Program-made: the position numbers and the translations under genes
The notes under the pieces: generated by a model
The model's database searches: none
What the model was told of the DNA's origin: nothing
Seen by the model: the letters and a program-made list of their open reading frames with translations, nothing else
Shown: piece after piece, positions 36,433 through 42,975 of the stretch
How the letters are laid out: every line of letters starts with the position of its first letter
Position numbering within the stretch: the first letter of the stretch is position 1
Origin: Brachybacterium sp042666875
GTDB taxonomy: Bacteria > Actinomycetota > Actinomycetes > Actinomycetales > Dermabacteraceae
DNA length: 64,000 nucleotides
Assembly (NCBI RefSeq): GCF_042666875.1
Contig: NZ_JBHTCX010000009.1
Location: 58,727-122,726 of the forward strand
Direction of reading: 5' to 3'

Positions 36433-37151
36433 GCGCGACCGGAGCCGAGTCCGCGGGGAGCGGTGCGGCGCAGCAGGACGCACCCCACGTGGTCGTCCTC
36501 GATCACGGCTCGGGCAACGTGCGCTCCGTGGTGCGCGCCCTCGAGGCGGCCGGTGCCCAGGTCGAGCTGACCGCCGAGCGGGACCGGGCCCTCGCGGCCG
36601 ACGGACTCGTCGTCCCCGGCGTCGGCGCCTTCGAGGCGACCGTCGAGCAGATCCTCGGCGTCGGCGGCGACCGCATCATCGAGCAGCGTCTGGCCGGGGG
36701 CCGCCCCGTGCTCGGCATCTGCGTCGGTCTCCAGGTCATGTTCGACGCCGGCACCGAGCACGGCCGGCGCAGCACCGGCCTGGGCCAGTGGCCCGGCGAG
36801 GTGACCCGTCTGGAGGCGCCGGTGGTGCCCCACATGGGCTGGAACACCGTGGAGGCGGCAGAGGGGACGCAGCTGTTCGACGGCATCGGCGACGAGCGCT
36901 TCTACTTCGTCCACTCCTACGCGGCCCGGAGCTGGGTGATGGAGCAGACCGGCTCCCTCCCCGCACCGAAGGTGACCTGGGCCGAGCACCATGGCGACCG
37001 GTTCATCGCCGCGGTCGAGAACGGCGCCCTGGCGGCCACCCAGTTCCACCCCGAGAAGTCCGGCGAGGCAGGGGCCAGGCTGCTGGCGAACTGGCTGCGG
37101 ACCCTGCCGCGCCGGGCGGCGGCGGGCAGCGGCGATGAGCACGCGCGATGA
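36429..37151 (+). CDS. hisH: Imidazole glycerol phosphate synthase, glutaminase subunit
   Basis: A 240-residue class I glutamine amidotransferase that feeds ammonia to HisF. The nucleophile Cys98 is in GICVGLQVMF and the His-Glu pair in QFHPEKSGEAG near the end. The first 20 residues are a variable extension. HisF, its partner, is not in this window. Overlaps the unknown gene upstream and the 52-aa ORF downstream by 4 nt each. Confidence 0.95.
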   Translation: MSATGAESAGSGAAQQDAPHVVVLDHGSGNVRSVVRALEAAGAQVELTAERDRALAADGLVVPGVGAFEATVEQILGVGGDRIIEQRLAGGRPVLGICVGLQVMFDAGTEHGRRSTGLGQWPGEVTRLEAPVVPHMGWNTVEAAEGTQLFDGIGDERFYFVHSYAARSWVMEQTGSLPAPKVTWAEHHGDRFIAAVENGALAATQFHPEKSGEAGARLLANWLRTLPRRAAAGSGDEHAR

Positions 37152-37306
37152 TCGGCGCGTTCCTCATGCTGTTCGCCGGCGGCATGCTGCTCGGCGGCGC
37201 CTGGTCCTTCTTCCGGGCCAGGAAACCGTGGTGGGCGACCGTGGGATTCGCCCTGGCCGGTCTGGTCTGCTTCGCGGTCTCGATCTGGAGGATCCAGACC
37301 GGCTGA
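37148..37306 (+). CDS. Small membrane protein of 52 residues in the his operon
   Basis: The ATG at 37148 overlaps the hisH stop (ATGA). The translation has two membrane segments (about residues 2-18 and 31-46) separated by a basic loop (FFRARKPWW), so both ends probably face the same side. It ends at TGA 37304-37306. The tight overlap and the well-formed hairpin topology indicate a real gene; small membrane ORFs between hisH and hisA occur in other actinobacteria. Function unknown. Confidence 0.72.
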   Translation: MIGAFLMLFAGGMLLGGAWSFFRARKPWWATVGFALAGLVCFAVSIWRIQTG

Positions 37307-37389
37307 GCCGGCTCCATCCCCTCTCCCACAGCTCGACCCCCACCCCGCGGCACCGACCCCGGGACCACCCCGCCCCTCAGGAGGCCACT

Positions 37390-38124
37390 ATGACCGCTCC
37401 CGTGCTCGAGCTGCTCCCTGCCGTCGACGTGCAGGGCGGCCAGGCCGTCCGCCTCGTCCAGGGTGAGGCAGGCACCGAGACCGCCTACGGCGCACCCCAG
37501 GACGCCGCGCTCTCCTTCCAGGCAGGTGGGGCGAGCTGGCTGCACCTCGTCGACCTCGATGCCGCCTTCGGACGCGGCAGCAACGCGTCCCTGCTGGCCG
37601 AGGTCGTGGCCACCGTCGATCTGAACGTCGAACTCTCGGGCGGGATCCGCGACGACGAGACCCTGGCCGCTGCGCTCGCCACCGGCTGCCGGCGGGTCAA
37701 CCTCGGCACCGCCGCCCTGGAGAACCCGGAATGGACCGCCGAGGTGCTCGCCGAGCACGGGGACCGCATCGCCGTCGGCCTCGACGTGCGCGGCACCACG
37801 CTGGCGGCGCGGGGCTGGACGCGCGAGGGCGGCGACCTCTGGGAGACGCTCGAGCATCTCGACGAGGCCGGCTGCCAGCGCTATGTGGTCACCGACGTCG
37901 CCAAGGACGGCACCCTGCGCGGCCCCAACGTCGATCTGCTGCGCCAGGTGTGCTCGCGCACCGACGCGGCCGTGGTCGCCTCCGGTGGGGTCTCCTCCCT
38001 GGAGGACCTGCGGGTGCTGCGCGAGCTGGTTCCCGAGGGCATCGAGGGCGCCATCGTCGGCAAGGCCCTGTACGCCGGGGCATTCACCATGGGCGAGGCA
38101 CTGGACGTCGCGGGGCGTGCATGA
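37390..38124 (+). CDS. priA: Phosphoribosyl isomerase A (HisA/TrpF bifunctional)
   Basis: A 244-residue (beta/alpha)8-barrel isomerase. LLPAVDVQGGQAVRLVQG and VTDVAKDGTLRGPNVDLL hold the two catalytic Asp residues of HisA/PriA. In actinobacteria without trpF, PriA serves histidine and tryptophan synthesis; whether trpF exists here is not visible, so plain HisA remains possible. AGGAGG (37379-37384) lies 5 nt before ATG 37390. The gap to the previous ORF is 83 nt. Confidence 0.93.
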   Translation: MTAPVLELLPAVDVQGGQAVRLVQGEAGTETAYGAPQDAALSFQAGGASWLHLVDLDAAFGRGSNASLLAEVVATVDLNVELSGGIRDDETLAAALATGCRRVNLGTAALENPEWTAEVLAEHGDRIAVGLDVRGTTLAARGWTREGGDLWETLEHLDEAGCQRYVVTDVAKDGTLRGPNVDLLRQVCSRTDAAVVASGGVSSLEDLRVLRELVPEGIEGAIVGKALYAGAFTMGEALDVAGRA

Positions 38125-38954
38125 GCAGTGCCGCCTCCGGGACCGGTGAGCAGGACTCGCGCGGGGACCGGGCACGGCGCGTGCTGCCGTCCCATTTCCG
38201 CGAGAAGTCCGCACTGACCGACACCGCCGGGGTGCCGTGGGCCGGGCGCGACCATGCGGCCAGCCCCTTCCCGGGCGATGACGGCACGACTCCGCCTGAG
38301 CTCGCCCGGGCGCTGGCCGCCCATCGCGCGGGATCGGACCCGCATCGTCAGGCCCTGGTCGCCGCTCTCGCCGCCGCCCGCGTGCTGGTGCCGATCATGG
38401 CGGTCGCCGCCGGCACGGAGACCACCGCGCACGGCGTCCACGGCGACAACGGGGCGGATATGGCGATGGTCTCCCTCACCGCCCCCGACGGTGCCCGCGT
38501 GCTGCCGGTGTTCACCTCGGTCGCGGCGCTGTCCGCCTGGCGCACCGATGCCCGCCCGGTGCCCGTGATCGCTCCTCAGGCCGCCCAGGCGGCGGTGCAG
38601 GAGGGCTGCACCTCCCTGCTGCTGGATGCTGCGGCCCCGGCCGACGAGGGCGGCCCGATCCTGCTGCCGCGCTCGGTGCTGTGGGCCCTGGCCCAGGGCC
38701 GCACCTGGATCCCCCCGCACGCCGACCCGGAGGTCACCGCGGCCCTGACGCGCATCGCCGGAGCGACTGAGCACGTCAGGGCGCTGGACGCCCACGCGGG
38801 GGAGCGCAGCGAGGTCGACCTCCGGCTGCGGCTGCGACCCGGCCTGACCGAGACCCAGGTGCGCGCGGTCGTCGACGAGGTCTCCGCTCGCCTGGGCGCT
38901 GAGGAGCTCGTCGCCGAGCGCATCAGCTCATTGCGGCTCGTCCTCGGCTCCTGA
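38121..38954 (+). CDS. SseB family protein
   Basis: A 277-residue soluble protein with an SseB-like N-terminal domain: QALVAALAAARVLVPIMAV (about residues 75-93) and VSLTAPDGARVLPVFTSVAALSAWR (about 115-139). The C-terminal half is a second alpha/beta domain (LRLRLRPGLTETQVRAVVDEVSARL). It overlaps the priA stop (ATGA), and the priA-sseB-infC neighbourhood is common in actinobacteria. Role unknown. Confidence 0.83.
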   Translation: MSSAASGTGEQDSRGDRARRVLPSHFREKSALTDTAGVPWAGRDHAASPFPGDDGTTPPELARALAAHRAGSDPHRQALVAALAAARVLVPIMAVAAGTETTAHGVHGDNGADMAMVSLTAPDGARVLPVFTSVAALSAWRTDARPVPVIAPQAAQAAVQEGCTSLLLDAAAPADEGGPILLPRSVLWALAQGRTWIPPHADPEVTAALTRIAGATEHVRALDAHAGERSEVDLRLRLRPGLTETQVRAVVDEVSARLGAEELVAERISSLRLVLGS

Positions 38955-39016
38955 GCTGCCGAGCTCCGCCTTCCCCGGTCCCTCCGGGCCCGGCCCGCCC
39001 GGTCCGGGCTGCGAGG

Positions 39017-39418
39017 TCAGGAGACGCGGCCCGTGTACTTCTCCCCGGGAGCTTCACCGGGAGCGTCGGGGAACGGCAGCGCCTCGGCGAAGGCCAGCTG
39101 CAGCGACCGCAGCCCGTCGCGCAGCGACCGGGCGTGCTCGTTGCCGATCTCGGGCGCTGCCGCGGTGACCAGACCGGCCAGCGCGGTGATCAGCTTCCGG
39201 GCCTCGGAGAGGTCCTGGTACTGCCCGGTCTCCTCGTCCTCGGCGAGTCCGACCTTCACCGCGGCGGCGCTCATCAGATGCACGCAGGCGGAGGTGATGA
39301 TCTCCACCGCCGCCACCTCGGAGATGTCGCGCAGCGCCTCCGCGGAGAGGTCCTCGTCCAGTGGCGCGGGCGCGAGGGCGGCGTTGTGGTTCTGGGTCTC
39401 GTTCTGGTTCTCGTTCAC
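39017..39418 (-). CDS. DUF1844 domain protein
   Basis: A 133-residue protein with the DUF1844 core (AAVEIITSACVHLMSAAAVKVGLAEDEETGQYQDLSEARKLITALAGLVTAAAPEIG, about residues 36-91). The family is small, helical and of unknown function, and is often next to infC in actinobacteria, as here. Start GTG 39418. It is convergent with the SseB gene. Confidence 0.88.
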   Translation of the reverse strand: MNENQNETQNHNAALAPAPLDEDLSAEALRDISEVAAVEIITSACVHLMSAAAVKVGLAEDEETGQYQDLSEARKLITALAGLVTAAAPEIGNEHARSLRDGLRSLQLAFAEALPFPDAPGEAPGEKYTGRVS

Positions 39419-39451
39419 GATGTCCTTCGGGGGTCGGGAGATGCGATGCCC

Positions 39452-40459
39452 TCATCCTCCCAGGGGGAGGGTCCCGGTTCCGGCATCGGTGTTCATGGAC
39501 AGGTCGAATTGCACACCGGCCGGTTCGGCACCGACGGGCACGTCGTAGACGGCGTGCATCGTGGCCCTCTGCTCGGGACCGACGAGCCCGAGAGCATCCG
39601 TATCGGCCACGTACTCCCGGGAGGCCTCCTCGTTCACGGGGACGACCGTCCCGTCGGCGGTCTGCAGGACGGCATTGTCGACGAGGTACAGGGCCTGGGT
39701 CGACGCATTCACGATCTCGAACGTGACGATGACGAACTCGCCATCGGGCTCCACGGTCTCGGCCCTGTCCCCGACCTGGCGCACTCCGACCTCGGTCCCC
39801 AGCTCCCGGACGGTGACGTCGCCGATCGCGACCTCACCGGTCGCCGATGCCCCGGCGGGCGCCGGGTCGGCCGGATCGGCATCCGATGCCGCGGGGGCCG
39901 CCGGCGTCTCGGGAGCCAGCGCGCGGTAGGCGAGGATGCTGCCGCCCACGGCCACCACCAGGACGAGCACTGCCACGACGGCGAGCGAGGCGATCAGCGG
40001 GCCGCGCCGCGGGCCACCGGGCGCCGCGTCGCCCGGAGCCGGCGACGGCGCCGGACGGCGATTGGGCCGGGCGGGACGCGGGGGAGGCGTCGGGAAACCC
40101 TCCGGGACCGGGCGCAGCACGGCCCGGGGAGCAGTTCCCTCGCGCAGGGCCGTCACCGGCTGCATCCCGGTGGCAGGCTGCACGCCGGTGTCCTCGCCGG
40201 CGGACCCGGCCTCGGGGGCACCGGACTCCTCGGGGGCGCCGGACTCGTCGGCGGCGCCGGACCGCTCGGGAGCGCCGGGCTCGTCGGACTCGGCAGTGAC
40301 CGGGCCCGCCTCCGTCTCGGAGGATGACGACGGATCCGACGGAGCGGGGTCGGCCGGTGCGCCGTATCCGTACTCCTGCGCCGCGGAGCCGGGACCCTGC
40401 TGCGGGGGCGACCCACCGACCTCGGTGGGCTCCTCGGGGGTCTCGCGGTCGATCTCCAC
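39452..40459 (-). CDS. Single-pass membrane protein with an extracytoplasmic DUF4352-like domain
   Basis: A 335-residue protein: about 150 residues of Pro/Gly/Glu/Ala-rich cytoplasmic linker, a membrane segment (LIASLAVVAVLVLVVAVGGSILAY, about residues 155-178), and a C-terminal beta-sandwich-like domain (VRELGTEVGVRQVGDRAETVEPDGEFVIVTFEIVNASTQALYLVDNAVLQTADG) similar to DUF4352/telokin-type folds. GTG 40459 was chosen because GAGGAG lies 5 nt upstream; GTG 40462 is nearly as good. Divergent from infC. Confidence 0.75.
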   Translation of the reverse strand: MEIDRETPEEPTEVGGSPPQQGPGSAAQEYGYGAPADPAPSDPSSSSETEAGPVTAESDEPGAPERSGAADESGAPEESGAPEAGSAGEDTGVQPATGMQPVTALREGTAPRAVLRPVPEGFPTPPPRPARPNRRPAPSPAPGDAAPGGPRRGPLIASLAVVAVLVLVVAVGGSILAYRALAPETPAAPAASDADPADPAPAGASATGEVAIGDVTVRELGTEVGVRQVGDRAETVEPDGEFVIVTFEIVNASTQALYLVDNAVLQTADGTVVPVNEEASREYVADTDALGLVGPEQRATMHAVYDVPVGAEPAGVQFDLSMNTDAGTGTLPLGG

Positions 40460-40504
40460 CACAACTCCTCGCTGGTCGCAGGTCGCGGACGCGACGGACA
40501 TCAC

Positions 40505-40533
40505 CTGGACTGCCCGGATGGCCCTGCTAGAAT
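40505..40533 (+). promoter_or_regulatory. Promoter of the infC-rpmI-rplT operon
   Basis: CTGGAC (40505-40510), a 17-nt spacer and TAGAAT (40528-40533) with an upstream TGC form a good sigma-A promoter with an extended -10. Transcription would begin near 40540 and leave a leader of about 225 nt before infC. Confidence 0.75.
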
Positions 40534-40539
40534 AGACGA

Positions 40540-40764
40540 CTGGAACAGGTCGAAAACCCTCGTCAGTCGTTCCTCAAGTGGAGTCCCTTCCCACCTCGTG
40601 GCACTCAGCCCCGGGCCTGCCGGTCCTGGGCGAACAGTCACCAGGTCAGTATCGCAGTCGGGCAGCAATGTCCGGTCGGCGCCGCGGCGCCGCGCACCTT
40701 GGGGCCTCCGCATGAAGCGGGGGCCTTTCGTCGTGTTCGAGTCGAACCAAGGTGAGGAGCCAAC
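40540..40764 (+). promoter_or_regulatory. infC leader with attenuator-like hairpin
   Basis: The leader carries GGCCTCCGC (40703-40711), loop ATGAA and GCGGGGGCC (40717-40725, one T-G wobble), followed by TTTCGTCGTGTT, a Rho-independent-like terminator 40 nt before infC. A GC palindrome (CGGCGCCGCGGCGCCG, about 40677-40692) lies just upstream. This arrangement suggests conditional termination, as in L20/IF-3 leader control in other bacteria; alternative pairings were not calculated. No other gene is seen in the 305-bp gap. Confidence 0.5.
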
Positions 40765-41391
40765 ATCAGCGAACAGCGCATCAATGGTCAGATCAGGGTC
40801 CCCAAGGTCCTCCTGGTCGGGCCCGCCGGCGAGCAGGTCGGTGAGGTCCGCGTCGAGGACGCCCTGCGTCTCGCCGCAGAAGCCGATCTCGACCTCGTCG
40901 AGGTCGCCCCCGGCGCGAACCCGCCGGTCGCCCGTCTCATGGACTACGGCAAGTACAAGTACGAAGCCAACCTGAAGGCGCGCGAGTCGCGGAAGAATCA
41001 GGCCAATACGGTCCAGAAGGAAATCCGTATGGGTCTGAAGATCGACACCCATGACTACGAGACCAAGCGCCGCAACGTTGAGAAGTTCCTGGCCGGCGGT
41101 GACAAGGTCAAGGTCATCATCCGTTTCCGTGGTCGTGAGCAGTCCCGCCCCGAGATGGGTGTGCGTCTGCTCAGCCGGATGGCCGAGGACGTCTCCGAGT
41201 ACGGTTTCGTCGAGTCGCACCCGCGGCAGGACGGCCGCAACATGGTGATGGTCTTCGGGCCTCACAAGAAGAAGGCCCAGGCCATGGCCGAGGCCCGCAA
41301 GCGCAAGACCGATGCCGAGAAGGCCGCTGCCCGCGGTGGGGACGACTCGTCCTCGGCCGGGGCGGACGCCGAGTCCGGCTCCGAGTCCTGA
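40765..41391 (+). CDS. infC: Translation initiation factor IF-3, ATC start codon
   Basis: A 208-residue factor that prevents 50S joining and checks the initiator tRNA. From ATC 40765 the protein begins (M)SEQRINGQIRVPKVLLVGPAGEQVGEV, exactly the IF-3 N-domain; the C-domain follows (EIRMGLKIDTHDYETKRRNVEKFLAGGDKVKVIIRFRGRE). GGTGAGGAG is 5 nt upstream, an in-frame TGA is at 40753, and no ATG, GTG or TTG occurs in frame until ATG 40939, which would delete the N-domain. Non-canonical starts allow IF-3 to repress itself. The C-terminal tail (DDSSSAGADAESGSES) is acidic. Confidence 0.93.
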   Translation: MSEQRINGQIRVPKVLLVGPAGEQVGEVRVEDALRLAAEADLDLVEVAPGANPPVARLMDYGKYKYEANLKARESRKNQANTVQKEIRMGLKIDTHDYETKRRNVEKFLAGGDKVKVIIRFRGREQSRPEMGVRLLSRMAEDVSEYGFVESHPRQDGRNMVMVFGPHKKKAQAMAEARKRKTDAEKAAARGGDDSSSAGADAESGSES

Positions 41392-41416
41392 GAACGTACG
41401 AAGGAGAACAGGCACC

Positions 41417-41611
41417 ATGCCCAAGAACAAGACCCATTCGGGGACCAAGAAGCGCGTCCGCACGACCGGCTCCGGCAAGCTCATGCGCGAGAAGGCCAAC
41501 GCCCGCCACCTGCTGGAGCACAAGTCCTCCACGCGCAAGCGCCGCCTGGGCACCGACACCAACGTCGCCAAGTCCGACGTCAAGCGCATCAAGAAGCTGC
41601 TGGGCCGCTGA
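41417..41611 (+). CDS. rpmI: 50S ribosomal protein L35
   Basis: A 64-residue, highly basic protein (PKNKTHSGTKKRVRTTGSGKL... KRRLGTDTNVAKSDVKRIKKLLGR), full length for bL35, a structural protein of the large subunit. AAGGAG lies about 9 nt before ATG 41417. Middle gene of infC-rpmI-rplT. Confidence 0.98.
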   Translation: MPKNKTHSGTKKRVRTTGSGKLMREKANARHLLEHKSSTRKRRLGTDTNVAKSDVKRIKKLLGR

Positions 41612-41669
41612 TCGCCCGCGCGGGAGCCCGCCTCCCGCCCCCTGAACATCACGATCGAAGGAGTATCAC

Positions 41670-42050
41670 GTGGCACGCGTGAAGCGGGCGGTCAACGCCC
41701 AGAAGAAGCGTCGGGAGATCCTCGAGCAGGCCAGCGGCTACCGCGGTCAGCGCTCCCGTCTGTACCGCAAGGCCAAGGAGCAGGTGCTCCACTCGGCCAC
41801 CTACAACTACCGCGACCGCAAGGCGCGCAAGGGCGACTTCCGTCGCCTGTGGATCCAGCGCATCAACGCTGCGGCCCGCGCCAACGGCCTGACCTACAAC
41901 CGCTTCGTCCAGGGCCTCGGCCTCGCGGGCGTCGAGGTCGACCGCCGCATGCTCGCCGAGCTCGCGGTCAACGATGCCCCGGCATTCGCCGCCCTGGTCG
42001 AGGTCGCCAAGAACGCCCTGCCCAAGGACGTCAACGCGCCGGCAGCCTGA
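41670..42050 (+). CDS. rplT: 50S ribosomal protein L20
   Basis: A 126-residue basic protein (ARVKRAVNAQKKRREILEQASGYRGQRSRLYRKAKEQVLHS), canonical bL20, needed early in 50S assembly. GTG 41670 has GAAGGAG about 8 nt upstream. L20 is a translational repressor of this operon in other bacteria. Confidence 0.98.
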   Translation: MARVKRAVNAQKKRREILEQASGYRGQRSRLYRKAKEQVLHSATYNYRDRKARKGDFRRLWIQRINAAARANGLTYNRFVQGLGLAGVEVDRRMLAELAVNDAPAFAALVEVAKNALPKDVNAPAA

Positions 42051-42066
42051 CATCGCTCCCTCTGCG

Positions 42067-42975
42067 ATGACCGAGCGCCCGGATCAGTCCCCGATCACCT
42101 CGCCCCGCTCCGAGCGGGTGCGGAAGGTGGCGGCACTGACCGGGCGCTCTGCACGTCGCAAGCAGGGTCGCTTCCGCATCGAAGGACCGCAGGCGGTCCG
42201 CTCCCTGCTCGCCCACCGCCCGGACCTCGCTCTCGAGCTCTTCGTGACTCCCGAGGCACTGACCGCTCATCCGGAGCTCGCCGACCTCGCGCAGGACGCC
42301 GGCGTGGCGGCGCGCGAGGTCCCGGGCGAGGTCATCCGTGCCATGGTCCGCGACCCCGGCCCCGGCCACGACGGCGAGCTCGACACGGAGGCGGCCACCG
42401 GTTCCCGCGCCGGGGCGCTGGTGAGTCCTCAGGGCGTCGTCGCGATCGGTCGACTGCCCGCCGAGGAGTCGTCGGCCGCGCCTGTTGCGATCCAGGCCCT
42501 TCCCGGCACCGCGCCGGTCACCGTCGTCGTGCTCCATGAGGTGCGCGACCCCGGCAACGTCGGCACCCTGATTCGCACAGCCGATGCCGCCGGCGCCGAC
42601 CTCGTGGTCCTGACCCGCACCAGCGCCGACCCCTTCTCCCCGAAGGCGGTGCGAGCCGCCGCAGGCAGCCTCGTCCACCTCCCGGTGGTCGCCGGAGCGG
42701 ACATCGACGAGACGCTCGGGAGCCTGGCCTCCGCCGGCATCACGGCGGCGGCCACCAGCGGCCGTGCCGAACAGGACCTGTTCGCTGCGGACCTGCCCGC
42801 GCGTGTGGCCTGGATACTGGGCAACGAGGCCCACGGACTGGACGAGAGCACGCTCGCCGCCGCACCGTTGGCCGTGCGCATCCCGCTCGCCGGCCACGCC
42901 GAATCCCTGAACGTCCACACCGCGGCGACCGTCTGCCTGTTCGAGACCCTCCGCCGCAGGCAGGCAGGGGTATGA
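42067..42975 (+). CDS. TrmH/SpoU family RNA 2'-O-methyltransferase
   Basis: A 302-residue enzyme with the SPOUT knot motifs: VVVLHEVRDPGNVGTLIRTADAAGADLVVL (motif 1), VAWILGNEAHGLD (motif 2) and VRIPLAGHAESLNVHTAATVCLFE (motif 3, SAM-binding knot), plus an N-terminal RNA-substrate domain with RKQGRFRIEGPQAV. It methylates a ribose in rRNA or tRNA; the nucleotide is not assignable. It follows rplT by 16 nt and overlaps the next gene (ATGA). Confidence 0.9.
   Translation: MTERPDQSPITSPRSERVRKVAALTGRSARRKQGRFRIEGPQAVRSLLAHRPDLALELFVTPEALTAHPELADLAQDAGVAAREVPGEVIRAMVRDPGPGHDGELDTEAATGSRAGALVSPQGVVAIGRLPAEESSAAPVAIQALPGTAPVTVVVLHEVRDPGNVGTLIRTADAAGADLVVLTRTSADPFSPKAVRAAAGSLVHLPVVAGADIDETLGSLASAGITAAATSGRAEQDLFAADLPARVAWILGNEAHGLDESTLAAAPLAVRIPLAGHAESLNVHTAATVCLFETLRRRQAGV

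Noticed and set aside
40939..41391. infC starting at ATG 40939
   Set aside because: Would remove the entire IF-3 N-domain; the homologous sequence extends upstream to ATC 40765 with a proper ribosome-binding site.
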